A model generated the notes under the pieces. It worked only from the letters and a program-made list of their open reading frames with translations. It made no database searches and was not told where the DNA came from. 64,000 nucleotides of DNA. Origin: Erpobdella octoculata (Eukaryota > Annelida > Clitellata > Hirudinida > Erpobdellidae). The translations under genes were made by a program, and so were the position numbers. Shown one piece after another: positions 50,945 to 63,605 of this stretch; the first letter of the stretch is position 1, and every line of letters begins with the position of its first letter. The DNA is taken from the NCBI GenBank assembly GCA_963978895.1, contig OZ022241.1, forward strand, positions 40,308,030 through 40,372,029. Direction: 5' to 3'.

Positions 50945-53900
50945 ACTTTTTTTATTTTTTTTTTATTATAGTTTATAGTCTTTTACACCATGTGTTTTAA
51001 GACGCGAAAACAAAATCAAAATGAAAAAAATACTTATTTACACTAAATAATTTTTCTCTATATTTACCAGTGGCGTAGCTAGGGTCTTCTGCGCCCGGGG
51101 ACAAAACACAAAATCTGCGCCCCCTACATAAAATCTGTCAAACTACATAAAATATAATAATTAATAACTGTCGTACTCAGTATTTGCATGTAAACTACAG
51201 TTTCTGGCGCCTATATACATACATTTCAGTGTATTTAAATTTCTATATGCTTATTGCACCTTACATCATAATTGTATTATTCTTTCTTAGTTTTTACTAT
51301 TATACTGTTTTTCTTACAATTACAAAATATTAATGAATATGATTACGTATATAATTAGATTCTTTCCATTTATTTTCCAGTAGATTTTATAATTCTGTTT
51401 TTTTCTTGTCCGCTGAGTCAGAAGTGCAAAAGAAAAATTATAAAATTTAAAAGCAAAACAACAGATAGGTATTGTCTAAAATTGTGGTTAAAAATGAGCT
51501 GAGTTTTAAACAAAAATTATAAAAAAGAAAAATTATAAAATTTAAAAGCAAAACAACAGATAGGTATTGTCTAAAATTGTGGTTAAAAATGAGCTGAGTT
51601 TTAAACAAAATTTATTTTTCTTGCTTTTACTGCAGCAAACTGGTTAATTATATCATCAAAATCAATATGTTCAAGAACTTCCTTCTCCACACTCATTAAG
51701 GCCAGATCGATAAGTCTATCTTGTCCCATAGATGCTTGAAGGTAGGAAAGAATTATTTTTAATTTACTGAAGGATCGCTCACAGCTGGCAATCGTGACAG
51801 CTATGGTAAGAAGGATTTGTAGAGCAACACGCAAATTTGGAAAAACATCTTCTCCGTAACTAACAATGAACGACAAGAGTTCTGTAGGAGTCTTTGGTGC
51901 AGTAACCTGGCGGTCTCAAGGAACATTCTGCAGTCACATATTTCATTTAATAACTCAATTCCTTCAACATCCGAGTCATAAAAATTTCCAAATTCAATAC
52001 AATGATGACGGAGACTGTCAAGATCTTTGTCATTCAAAAGTTTGTCTAAATCAAGTAAGAATCCGAATTTGAAGTTCAGATCTTTGAGACGAGTAAACCT
52101 TGTTGTCATCTCCTGTTGAATTCGATCTAAAATACTTTTTATGATCCGAACAATTTCTTCTGCCGAAAGTCCTGCATCTCGGGCAAGTTCTCCAAGCATC
52201 CTTCACCGTCGCCTGATTCTACTTTCTACAGCAACACCCCATAGCTCACATCTTTCCTTTGCTTTTAGCACTGAATCATTGCTGGATGCATACCGATGCT
52301 GTCGCATCCTCCCAGCCTGTTCAATGTGTATTGTGTAAATTTGTTTGTATCAGTAAAATTTCATTCCACTGCTGCAGGCACATAATAAAGTTATTACTGT
52401 GCACTCAATGCTACATATTTCTCAAAACAGATTTTACTAGTTTATATTCATAATTGTAATACATAGACTCAGTATATTAGTGCTATTATTAAGTCCAGAG
52501 TCCAATGTCTATGTGTCATACTAAGGAAGATTATCTACATTATCATCCATTTCTCCAGCAGCCCGTTGGTCCCGTGAGACAAAAACGAAACTAAACTTAA
52601 TAGTAGCAGTTATGTATAGGCGGCTACACTGACTAACCCAATGTAGCTATACCACGGATATACTATATAGAGCATAATCTATACAAGCTTTTAACTGCAC
52701 TGCTTGACTTGACCTGCACCGTTCTAAAGAGAGTCATAGAAATTGCTAGGTAAAGCGAAATAATAATTAAAAAATTTTGGTCACTGATATTGCGCCCCCT
52801 CCAGCCCTGCGCCCGGGGACAACTGTCCCCCCTGCCCCCCCCTCCCTACGCCACTGATATTTACAGTTCTTTAGGATTATTTTGTATCCATTTATAGATG
52901 ATGTCGTGGCATATTTCCGAGTTCAGTATGGTTTGGAGTGTAGTTGGTTTTTGAATCCTTTTACAAAAGTTCCCAAGTTCCATTCCTAGTTGTGTCGTTT
53001 CTTTGCAGTGCAGCAACCAGTGCTCGATTGTTTCCTCTGTTCCGCAGGTTTCGCACAAACCTGTCTCATGAAGATTCATTCTCTTCAAATTTTGTTTCAG
53101 CCGACACTTTCCAAGTCGGAGTCGGGAAATGATGACTTCTTTTTTTCTGTTTGTTGTCTTGAATTTAATTTTATTTGAGACTTTTTTTTCGAGAGACCAG
53201 TAGTGTCGACTTTCTTGAGTAGAGTCCCATCTGGTCTGCCATTCGTTCAAAAGCTCTCTGCGTATTGTTCTTTTTATGTCAAATATCTCTGGCATAATCA
53301 CAATCTCTATTTCGGGATGTTTGGTGGCTTCTTTGGCAAGGCAGTCTGCCATTTCATTTCCACGTATGTCCACGTGGCTAGGTACCCAAATCAGGGTAAT
53401 TGTTTTCCCTTCTTTTGAGAGGTTGGATGCTAGTGTTAGGACTGATTCCACAAGAGCAGATTTTTGAGCATTTGCGGAATTTTTCAATGATATCATAGAG
53501 CTATATGAATCCGTAAATAGGGCTATTTTATGTGGACCGTCTGGTTGTGCCATCCACTCCAAGCCGCATTTTATAGCTGTTAGCTCAGCCGTATAAATAC
53601 TAACGTCATTCGTGACTCTCTTAGCTATTTTCATATCTTTTTCCGGGATATAAATTCCCACAGCTGCTACATTGTCTATCTTAGACGCATCTGTGTACAT
53701 ATGTGTCGAATCTGTATATGTAGCAATCAGTTCCTTAGCTCTTTGGACAATTGACGGATCATCCTTCTTTAACCCCACCAGCCCTTCGTTAAAAAGAGGT
53801 GGAATAAGTTTCCATGGTGGAGTTAGAGAAGGAGTTAAGGGGACTGGATTGAATTTGTCAACTATTTTGTTCAATGCCGCTGTTCTTTTGGCTGCTGGAT

Positions 53901-53985
53901 GTTCAGCTTCTTTCAATCTTACACAGACGTGGGCTATTATATTATATGACGTGTCGCTGGTTCGTTCTCTCGAGATTTTTTAGAG
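50945..53985 (-). mobile_element. LINE (non-LTR retrotransposon), 5'-truncated, with RNase H domain and later hAT insertion
   Basis: An open frame of over 350 codons ends at TAA 52861-52863. It encodes an RNase H domain with the acidic set in MYTDASK, IYTAELTAIKCGLEW, IALFTDSYSS and GNEMADCLAKEA, plus WVPSHVDIRGN. It is followed by a Cys/His cluster (LCETCGTEETIEHWLLHC). This is the C-terminal half of an I/Jockey/R1-type ORF2. The reverse transcriptase is missing: homology fades near 53985. The 3'UTR continues at 51059-50970 beyond the inserted hAT element and ends in TAAAACACATGGTGTAAAAG, then ACTATAAACTATAATAAAAA and an A-rich tail. Confidence 0.85.
51068..52856 (-). mobile_element. hAT DNA transposon inserted in the LINE
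   Basis: Its ends CAGTGGCGTAGCTAGGG and CAGTGGCGTAGGGAGGG (right, reverse strand) are flanked by the perfect 8-bp duplication ATATTTAC (51060-51067 and 52857-52864). Both subterminal regions carry TGCGCCCGGGGACA-type sequence. On the - strand, frames at 51601-51876 and 51801-52199 give LRVALQILLTIAVTIASCER, SFSKLKIILSYLQ and DRLIDLALMSVE, the hAT dimerisation domain, and a more N-terminal piece (LDLDKLLNDKDLDSLRHHC). The frames overlap, so a frameshift separates them, and the zinc finger and catalytic N-terminus are absent. Confidence 0.92.
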
Positions 53986-54613
53986 CCATCTCCCAACCCA
54001 CGAAAGCAACACTAAGAAGATGTTAATTTTAATTCAAAGTCTGATCGCGAAGATGGGTGGGTCAGGGTAACTATATCCGTCAGCTGTGTGCTTTTCTTTT
54101 AACTAGACTTTTGGGGCTTCAATTGAACTGAGGTTACTCGTCTCACTCGTCTGTGGGTCAGCAATCAAATCTTGGATTGGAAAATTCGACCACTCCCTCC
54201 TAACCCCGGAGAGGCCATGTGATTGCATCTCCAGTTTAATTCACTAAGCAACTCTTGATCATTTTGAACCCCGCGGTAGATTTTTGCAAATCCAAAAACA
54301 TATTACTCTTCCCCTGGTTCCCCTAGTAAAAGGACTCACTATAGTCACTGGTCTCCCCCACTAATGTTTCTGAGAGGTAGCTATTCATGCCAAATACACG
54401 GCCTGCCAGCAGGGAAACGGATACACTCACATGATGTGAAACACTGGCGCATTTTTAAATGTCTTTTTATAGTTTATTTAACTAGGTTATAGTTTTATGA
54501 CAGGGTATTTAGGTGGGTATTTAGGTAGGTATCCGAGCACTTCGTCTATTAGCGGTTACCTAAAGAGTCAGTGAGTGGTCTCGATTGTTTTTGTTGCGGT
54601 TCGTCTACTAACG

Positions 54614-57600
54614 ATGGCTGCCGGTAATTTGTTGGAGGCATTGAATTCCAGAGACTCGGTTGCAATATGCATAGCTTTGAAAAATTTCAACGAAGAGGTT
54701 TTATTTTTATTTTTTTTTGTGTTTCTATAGATTTTATTTTACGCTGTCAATCAACTAAAATACCAAAAAATCCACTTATGAATTCTGAATTCTTGTATGT
54801 AAAAAAAATCATGCCCGTGAGCAGTGAATGTAGGGTACAAATTTTAATTGTGGTTTCAGGTATCTAGGGTAAACCACTTCTTACTATATTGCTGGCTTAA
54901 TTTAACTTAACTTTTTTAATAATGTTTCAAGTTTTAGATTTTTCTTGTATGCATGCAATATCAGTTAGTTTAGTTTTAAGTAAATTTTTAGTTATTTAGT
55001 TTAGCTTAAACTTTGGTTATATGTAATAATTTTGTGATGTATGAAGTTATTTAAAGAATTATTTACCACAATTTAACTAAATATAAGTTAAAAAAGCAAA
55101 AGGAATATATTGAAACTGCAGTTTCAACACAAGGAATAGTTTATATGCTACTCTTGACCCAGATACTAATGTAATATTGACAATATCTGGTCCCTGGTAT
55201 AATAGTTTTGAATTAAAGGTATCTCCAAAAAAATTTCTTGGAGTTTGAATCACATTTTTTATTTATGGATTTGAAGATTTAAAAAAGAGTTTTGCCAAGA
55301 AAGTAAGTTTTTATACTGAAGTTTTTTGTGCTTTATATACAACTATTACTTTTCAGAATAAAGGATTAACTGTATTTCCTGACATTCCTACTGAAACTAA
55401 AAAGGTGAATATTAATTCTCCGTAATGCAGTTTATGGATTTGATAATTAGTAAATTACTTATCAAACGTCATTGTATAATCTTATTCCAGCGTTTGTGTT
55501 AAAAAAACTCTAGTTTCGTTTGGATTGGGCGAGTCGCTAAACAACAGTTTTGTTGTATTGTACTTCCAGGAAATCTTCGACGGAGTCTTGATCGAGCTCA
55601 GATCGGCAGGCGATGCTTCGGACGACTTGCTGTGCTGCGGCCTGGAGTGCTTGAGAATAATGAGCAGGGACAAGTCCGGCCTGGAACATCTGACCACCGT
55701 GGCGCACGTCACGACCCTACTTCAACATGCAAGACTTCTTTCGCCCGTGGCCACTACTGCGGGCGTTTCCTTTCCTGGTTAGGGGTCTATATTTTAAGTA
55801 GAATGAAGGATATTGGGTATATTATTTTCTTAATTGAATTCTAGTTGATTTTTGTTATCGTACTGTTTAAATAATAGAATTTAAAAAAATGGAAATCATC
55901 TCTAAAATCAATAACCATTGTTTTTTTTTAAATTTTTTGCATAAATAATTTATTCAAGTTCGTGAGATAGCTAATAAATTTTATCAGAGTAAGTGTCGCA
56001 TAGAATTGATCGATTTATTATTATTCATTTGAACGTCCAGTAATCATAGAGGCTCTGAAGTGTCTGTGCAATCTCGTCTTCAACAGTCACGAAGCGCTGA
56101 AGATATGCAGGTTCGATCGAAGTTCAACGCCATTCATTCAAAATCACGACGTAATCGTCACGCTCGAATGTCGCGACTCGCTCGTTCCCGACGTTGCGAC
56201 GACATCGGGCCGATCGTTAGGAAATTATCGACATTTTTGATCGATTAATTAACGTCATTTGATGAAATTCCAGCTCAAACAGATGCGTAGAAGGTATCGT
56301 GGACAGGATGAAGATCTACAAGGATCCTCTGCTTCTTCATCTCATTAAAGTATTGATTATGATAATTAAAACTTTTGGATATGATTATTATTATTATTAT
56401 TATTATCATTATTATATAAACTTTTAACTGTCCATGTTATTACTATTTGTATCGAGTTAAAATATCTAATTCGGATAAACGAATAAGTTAATTCTCTTAT
56501 TAAAACGTTGTCATCATTCGTCGTTCCAGCTGTTTGACATGAAGCTCCTGCATTTGATAACGGCACTCGACGCCGGCGTCAGGTGAGTTTGTTTAGATTT
56601 TAAATCTTTTTCGATCGACGATGATGTACGTCTCAGTGTGCGTTCGAGTTACGTTTCCTACATTTTTTCTTACTCCCGTCGCCAGGCCGAGGCTGAGGTA
56701 CGACCTTCACGGGTTCACCTACCTGATCGAAGTCCTCGACCTGACCCTGGCTCCGTCGGACGAGGCTCAGGGGTCGGCCGAGGGGTTGCTGACCTCCGAA
56801 GGGGTGGATCTTTGTGTTGAAGTGTTGAAGGTCCTGTTCAATATCACCATCACTACCGACACCCTGAATGAGGTTAGTTTTATTATTTTTTTTTAAATAA
56901 ATTTTTTAATTATTTGTTTTAATATTATTTAATATTAATAATATTATTATTATTTTGATTATGGTGATTATTATTGTTAATATTGCTGTTCATAAATTGT
57001 AAAAAAAAATCCTCAAATATTATAGTTTAAATTTATTTGATGTCAAAGCATAGTTTTAATGTTTAGTTAGTTTTATATTCATAGAAGAATAGGCAATACA
57101 TGAAAACCATGAGATTTTTAGTCGTCTCGGGATTCCCGAATCTACTGGTGTTGGCGCTTTTTTAGGAGGAAGAGGCTCACTTCATGCGATTGGCCAGCGT
57201 TCTCCACGATCTCCTGCTGTGTCGCGTCGAAGACAGCGGAAAGAAGCACGAGTTGCACAGGTGAGTGGATCCTATACTCACGTAAACAAACATCCTAACC
57301 TCACATAATCAAACACCATAACTTCACATAAACAAACATCTTAACTTCACATAAACAAACACCTTAACTTCACATAAACAAAACCATAACTTCACATAAA
57401 CAAACACCTTAACTTCACATAAACAAACACCTTAACTTCACATAAACAAACACCTTAACCTCAAATAAACAAGCACCTTAACTTCATACAAACAAATATC
57501 CAAACCTCATGTGCACACGAACAAACATCTTCACTATTCGCATCACGATACGAAAACATCCGATCAACAACAGCCACGTCGTTCACCTGCTCACCGTGAT

Positions 57601-57927
57601 GCCCGGAGAGAGCTACGAAGAGTTGATGACCCCGGCGGAGGTGAAGGTCATGCAAGGGTCGTCGTGCTGCGGAGCGGAAGAGGTGGAGTTTGAGGGGAAG
57701 AACATGGAAGCTGTTGTGGTCCTGCTGCAGTTTCTCAAAACTCAGCTGAGTGTCGTAAGTGTGTTGTCCTTGGTCCAAAAATCTTTAATTAGTATTCATA
57801 TTTGCTTCTCGATTTTTTAAAATCAATATCTTTGTTTTAATTATTTGAATAATTAGGTATAATTATGCTGATGTTGAGATTTTAAATACTTGCACTTACT
57901 TGTAAGTGTTGACCGAATATCATTCTC

Positions 57928-57965
<38 letters not shown>

Positions 57966-60466
57966 CATCATTATTTTTGTTATTTCTTTCTCTCCAGAAG
58001 AGCGAGAGCATCAAGGGAGACCTGTGCCCGATCCTTCACAGCTTCTGCCAGATCTGCAGATCCAACAGGATCATCAGGAAGTTCTGCAGGCTGCAGGTAA
58101 CTAGCTGGCTCTTCGTTAATGAATGTTCTGCTTTGTTCATGTCTGTATTGTGTATACTTGATGACTGACCTTTACCTTACTCCTCAGTTGGTTATTCTGC
58201 TTCTATTCACGGTTATATTGTTATTTTATGATGGCCGTATTTCACCTGTGTTTTATTTCCCAGGTGCTACCTTACCTGGGAGAAGAAGTGAAGAAGCTAC
58301 CTGAGGAAGGAGATCACCTGAGAAACAAGTTGGGATGATTTTTTTATTTTTTATTGAATAGTTTTGAGTTATCATAATGAATGGTTGGTACTAGAGAATT
58401 GCTGCACGGGAAAATTTTTTGTGGCCTGACCCGTTTCGTGGGCCGATTTTTTGTGGCCCGACCCATTTCGTGTGCCGATTTTTTGTGGCCCGACCCATTT
58501 CGTGGGCCAAATTTTCAGTCCTCGTTTTTACAGGCCTAAAATTTCTATAATTGGCACGAAAATCTCGGCCGGGACTGTCACGGCATATCCGGTGCAGTAC
58601 TCTAGTTGGTACCATCATTATGACTGAGACTGGTAGTTGTAAAAAGTACTAGTCACTAAAAATTTATAAATTATTTTTGTGCGATTTGTGTACTAATATA
58701 ACTTCTGCTCGGATAATTTGCATAATCATACGGAGCTGTGTAATTTCTGCTTGCAGGCTGTGCAAGCTGTTTACGCATCACATTGTTGAAGTAAAGAGCC
58801 TTTCTGCTGAGTTTCTTTTTGTCCTCTGCAAGGAAAACAGTTGGTGTTTTTAGGATTGTTTGTTTATTAGATTTTCATTTAATTGTTTATTCAGAAATTC
58901 ATTTAGTTGCTTATTCATTTTTCAAACGAATCGAATTTAAAGTGAAATTACGTTGTTTACAATGATTACAGTGTGATCACGCGCGGTTAATCAGATTACA
59001 TTTGGATTTCATCGTGATGTGTTTTTTACAATCTTTGCTCTTTCATTTGCTGTAATCCTCTCATGGCTCTATAATCGGGTATTTAAATAAATAAATATAT
59101 ATGTATATACTATCAACTAAAAATCAACTGAATTCTGTCATTATTTCTCCTTTACATTCATCTTGCCATCTCAAAAATGTAAAGTATCCTTCAAGTAATT
59201 TTTCTATTCACGTCGCCTTTAAGAATGTTCGTCTTGTCTCGACGTTACGTTGTTACCACCGATTTTCAGCTGCACGCTTTATAAAGTACACGGGCTACGG
59301 AAATGCGGCTGGTCTACTGGCGCAGAAAGGTCTGATGGCGAGCGGGAGTCACCTCCAGACGGCCTACTCCAGCGAGTCGGAGAATTCCGACACGGAAGAT
59401 TACCTGAAGCTTAAGGAGAAGTAAAGAATAATTTACGAATAATTACAAATTATATTAAATTATTTGTAATAAATAACTACATAATTATATTAAACTATTT
59501 GTAATAAATAACTACATAATTATATTAAATTATTTGTAATAAATAACTACAACTATTGTATAATAGCATTAAAAGTTTTTTAATAATTGTAAATTCTGTT
59601 ATAGTTTGTATTGGATATATATATATATATATATATATAGTTTGTTTATGATTTGTGGTTAAGCTTATCAGTTTGTTGCTGTGATGTGTTGTACTGCAAG
59701 TAGCAAATGCGTTTTTGGTAGTATTGTTAGTCGGTTTGGTACCGCTTACTCTCTGAGTAAGACAGTCGCAACAGGCACGTGTGTAAATAGTAGTTCTAGT
59801 AGCCTTTATAAGCGGTATTCCTGGTAACTGCATTAATAATAGTAAACCTATTTAGTTGGACAAAATGATAACTTTATTAATCTCTCGAATCACCGTTAAG
59901 CGTAAACCCGGTGACCGGAAAGTGGGAGCTGCCCCAGCCGAACGTCATGGAAGGGCTGAGCGAAGAGCAGAAAGAGTGCCTGGCTGTGGACCTTATCAAC
60001 CAGATAGACAAGCTTCAGAGGTGATTTGTTGATGTTTTCTAAAATTTTATTTCATCTTCAGGATGAGCGCTTTGGATAAAATGCTCGTTTTGTCTTAGTG
60101 TCGCCGCGATTATCTTCTACGAAGGCTTCAGAATAATTTTTTCACTTTCATCATCTTCTCCTTTACTTGTAGGTCAGTTATAGGATGACTGTCAAAGGCC
60201 TCTGGCACTCATGACCGCTGGGGACGTGGCCTACGACACGGGGGGGGGGGGTTTCGAACCGTTGACCTCGTGCATCTTCCAATGTGCCATGTTTATTTCT
60301 GTTGATCAAATGTTTGTAAAAAAAAATAGTTTTCTTTTTTCATTCGGTTTGCAGGAAGGGCGTCATCCAGTCGATGACGATCTCTGATTCTGGAAGGCCT
60401 GTGGTCGTGGACTCCATGGCCGAGCTGCTCGAAAAGTCAAACATCAGCCAGTCGGATTCAGACTGA
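54614..60466 (+). CDS. RIC8: RIC8 guanine nucleotide exchange factor and chaperone for G-alpha, complete, 15 exons
   Basis: RIC8 folds and activates G-protein alpha subunits in the cytoplasm and at the cortex. Exons: 54614-54697, 55357-55404, 55570-55777, 56041-56110, 56274-56349, 56530-56582, 56686-56872, 57166-57260, 57574-57754, 57998-58096, 58264-58328, 58757-58839, 59270-59420, 59901-60020, 60355-60466; phases join throughout, giving 543 residues (vertebrate RIC8A about 530-537). Landmarks are [90 protein letters not shown] and an acidic end QSDSD. The armadillo-like repeat body is complete. Exon 2 (16 codons, [16 protein letters not shown]) was set by phase and position and is the least certain. 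Intron 8 holds a minisatellite, and the last intron a tRNA-like repeat. Confidence 0.95.
57280..57500. repeat. 23-bp minisatellite in RIC8 intron 8
   Basis: The unit AACTTCACATAAACAAACAC plus CTT repeats about nine times with small variants, ending about 75 bp before exon 9. Confidence 0.92.
57928..57974. repeat. (TTA)n microsatellite in RIC8 intron 9
   Basis: About a dozen TTA/TCA units close to the acceptor at 57997. Confidence 0.9.
58391..58605. mobile_element. MITE with GGCCCGACCC body in RIC8 intron 11
   Basis: Inverted termini CTAGAGAATTGCTGCACGGG and CTAGAGTACTGCACCGG (right, reverse strand) are flanked by a direct duplication TTGGTA (58385-58390 and 58606-58611; GTTGGTA is also possible). 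The body repeats the word TGGCCCGACCCATTTCGTG with variants about three times, then TTTTTACAGGCCTAAAAT, also found at 18370 and 30490. No protein. The element names the GGCCCG family seen elsewhere in the window. Confidence 0.7.
60195..60300 (-). repeat. tRNA-derived SINE-like fragment
   Basis: On the - strand TGGCACATTGGAAG resembles an A box. About 30 bp later GGTCAACGGTTCGAAACC is a B box, followed by a C run and a non-tRNA body (GTGTCGTAGGCCACGTCCCC). This order suits the head of a tRNA-derived SINE. It lies in the last RIC8 intron. Ends not determined. Confidence 0.4.
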
Positions 60467-60654
60467 TCGTGATGATGATGACGATTGGAAGAAGAAGATA
60501 ACACAAAGATAATGAGGATGATGATGATGATGATTGTTGATATGATAGAGGTCTAGTCATTTTTTACATTCACGAAGTCTTTGATTTTTTTATTTGTTTA
60601 TTCGTTTGTGCTTTGTTTCGTCGGGAGGGACCAGCTCTCGGTGTTGCTGAGTAT

Positions 60655-60765
60655 ATAGCTCTCTCTCTCTTTTTTTCGCTCTCTTTTTCTCTCTCTCTTT
60701 TTTTCGCTCTCTTTTTCTCTCTCTCTTTTTTTCTCTCTCTTTTTCTCTCTCTCTCTCTCTCCCTA
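60655..60765. repeat. CTCTCTTTTTTTCG pyrimidine repeat
   Basis: About four units of CTCTCTCTCTTTTTTTCG-type sequence, downstream of RIC8. The rest of 60467-61330 shows no gene. Confidence 0.85.
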
Positions 60766-61339
60766 TATATAAGTGTGTTTATGTAAGCTTTCCAAATGGC
60801 CATGTTGTCTTAAGATCTAATTATCTACACATACATGCATCAGCTTCCATACAGTGTTACGATCATGATGGCGATGATGGTGTATCTACATACCACCAAG
60901 TTAAACAACTGCACTAATATTTATTTATTTTCTCTGGAAAACATCTGCTTCTATTCTCGATGTGTCGTTGTTAATATTCAGTATGACGTTGACTTATTTT
61001 CCACGACTTATTACGATAATAATTATGTGTGAAATTTGATGATTGTGACACACGTGTGTCGGTTAAAAGAGAATTGGGGGTCATGATGTAGAGAAATTAT
61101 TGAGGGAGGGAGAAGCGTGGGCTACTACTTGAGAACGTTTAATGCGCGTTCGTGGAAATATTTTCTTTAATTTTGAGAATTTTCAATGTTTCTTTTTGTT
61201 TTGTTTTTCCTGGAAAAAGAAAGAAATCTTTTCGTTTAATTGAAATAGTTTTCCTGTTTATTCTAGGGGTCACTATGAGCACTGAAGGACTGCTGCTGTT
61301 TTTGTGCTTGCCTCTCCATCGCTGACGTAGCGGCAGCCA

Positions 61340-61592
61340 CAGTAGCGGATCCAAAAAGTCCTGGGGGGGGGGAAGTATGTACGTCACGTCCAAAATGTTT
61401 CACATTTTCTTCCAAAAAATCTGAAAACCGGGGTCGTAGGTATTTTAAAAAATGTTTAAAAATCACTTCAAATTTTTACCCAATTTTACTTTCAACTAAG
61501 GTCATTTTCCAAAAATCGGCTATTCTACCCAAAAAACCTCCATTGATAGATAGTCTGGTGGTGGAATGCACCCTCCATGGATCCGTCCCCTG
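61340..61592. mobile_element. hAT-type MITE, 253 bp
   Basis: It begins CAGTAGCGGATCCA, ends TGGATCCGTCCCCTG, and is flanked by a perfect 8-bp duplication GGCAGCCA (61332-61339 and 61593-61600). The body repeats TTTTCCAAAAA-type words and has no coding capacity. The same terminal type marks the fragments at 29064 and 24540. Confidence 0.88.
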
Positions 61593-62435
61593 GGCAGCCA
61601 TATGATCCTCGACTCCCGGAAGCTAGAGGAGTGACGAAGAAGAAAAACCAGGACCACTTTGGTCTTGTGAATGGGACCTCTTGAATAGCCCGTCTGAATT
61701 TTTAAGTATTTACAATATTATATATTTTTTCTTTTGTAGTTCATTTTCTAGTGTTTTTTCCGGTCCCTTCTCTTTGATGTTTGGCGTCCAAATGCAGGTC
61801 CAAAGTCAACTGTCGCATCACTAATAAAGCGTGGTCATCTATGCGGTCGGTGCTGCTTAGGTCTTTATAGATACACGGTGTCAATAATGAGATTGAAAGT
61901 TGTAGTTTGTTCTGAAGCGCAATATATTTATATTTATAGCGTTCAAACAGCACAACCTTGTGACGTTAAATTAAGTTGTCGTGACTTGTTTTCACAACAA
62001 ACTGTAAAGATGGCCGGAATGAAAGAAAGAATGTCGAGCGTATCAAATCAGTCGAATTCAGAAGTTTCTAGACATTTTATTTATTTTTTTAAATAAAATC
62101 ACATTCTTTGTTTTTGCAACAGTTAAAAGAGTCTTTTACAGCGGACATCTTAAGATGGAAAAGATTTTCTTTCTTTTTTTCCCTCAAAACTGCGCATGGT
62201 TTTGTCGGGTTGTTCATCTAGAACTGAAAATAATAAGTCTCCAAACTGCCTTTAAAAAAAACTTTCTCTTTATCGGTTACAAGTTTCCATCACAAGTTTC
62301 TTTCAAACAGAAAGAAGCTTATAACAGAACTCTTAAACGTACACTTTGGATTGCAGCACATCACTACCAAAAACATCAATTAAACAGTAATAATTAATAG
62401 GTATGATATTTAATACGATTTTATCAACTCTATAG

Positions 62436-62945
62436 GCTGGCAAGTTAGAGGCGCACAAAGCCCAGTGCATGGAGCTCCTGCGCTGGCTGGAAGGCAGAGA
62501 CTTAGCTGGCTCCAGGCCCAACATGACCTCTCTCATCAAGCACCGCAAGCTGAAGCAGAGTCGCGAGCACCAATGCGCGCCGCCCAAGCCGAAGAAACGA
62601 GTACAACAGACGTTCAAGGTGGCCGACATGCTGCCCACCGGATTCGACAGCGTTCTGGAGCTGATCATGAGCAACCTCTTCAGGGACAGGCCGACCCGAA
62701 CGATGACCTATATTGCTGATTTGCTGGATGATTACGTTGACAAGAGGAGGTTGTACAGACTGCAGTGGATGAAAATGATTTCTGATTCAAGTGAGAGTAA
62801 CTTCAGTATGTCAGTCAGTCAGTCAGCCAATCAATCAATCAATCAGACAAAATTGTAAATGCTGTAATACTTTTCAGATTCTACAGATGCAAACAAAGAA
62901 GTTTCGTGCAAAAAACCTGCAAGCAATAAATATTCAGATGCTTGA
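62436..62945 (+). CDS. 3' exons of a gene with a possible RIIa-like domain
   Basis: Two exons are clear: 62436-62790 (acceptor TATAG, donor GTGAG) and 62878-62945 (acceptor TTTTCAG, stop TGA 62943-62945), in phase. They encode a charged amphipathic start (AGKLEAHKAQCMELLRWLEG), a basic linker (KPKKRVQQTF), then MLPTGFDSVLELIMSNLFRD, RPTRTMTYIADLLDDYVDKR, and a Lys/Ser tail. The P-G-----L-----RD-P----YIADLL segment resembles RIIa/Dpy-30-type dimerisation helices, but I cannot name the family. Upstream exons are uncertain: 62311-62336 (KKLITELLN then GTACAC) would join in phase, and an ATG at 62010 (MAGMKERMSS) is a possible start. Confidence 0.65.
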
Positions 62946-63424
62946 AAGAATTTTATAACTTTCTCTGTTTTCTTTATTTTGCTTTTTTTTAAATAAAATA
63001 AAACAATTGATTGCATAAAACAAAATAAAATAAATATTAGTAATTCTCCTAATTATTATCATCTTATTGATCTTATACATAAAAATTAAAAAGTGAGAAT
63101 GATGATGATTACTAAATTATGAAAGCAATACTTATTTGCCGTGTGAGTTTTATTTAATTTAAGAATAAGTTTGTTATTTTTTTTTTAAACACAGACCAGC
63201 TTGGGTGAAAAAACATAAACGACCCCCAATTTGCGAGTTTCTTTTTCCTTCATCCACCCTGTTCACGCCCCTTTTTTGACCATTTAATTTTACCATATAT
63301 GCTCTGGAGTACGGAACCCCTTCTTAAGATGATGTAAGATGAAGATAATTCATCTTACGTATTTTTCATAGTATTTGTTTATTTTATTTTATTATGTGTG
63401 CATTTTATTAGGATTGGATATTTC

Positions 63425-63565
63425 GTAACAATAAGTCATATATATATGTATGTGTATATATATATGTATGTATATATATGTATATATATATATGTTTTTA
63501 TATATATGTATGTGTGTGCGTATTTACTAATTTTTTTATCTAGAAATTATATGTATATATATATG

Positions 63566-63602
<37 letters not shown>

Positions 63603-63605
63603 TTT
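63425..63605. repeat. TATATATGTATG-rich low-complexity stretch
   Basis: Alternating TATATA, TGTATG and GTGTATA tracts. Apart from it, 62946-64000 is AT-rich sequence without recognisable genes; two long A/T-rich arms (63690-63960) contain no clear open frame. Confidence 0.8.

Noticed and set aside
55267..55302. Alternative second exon of RIC8 ([11 protein letters not shown] before GTAAGT)
   Set aside because: An in-frame TGA lies just upstream, and no acceptor fits the required phase. The 48-bp exon at 55357-55404 fits phase and family spacing.
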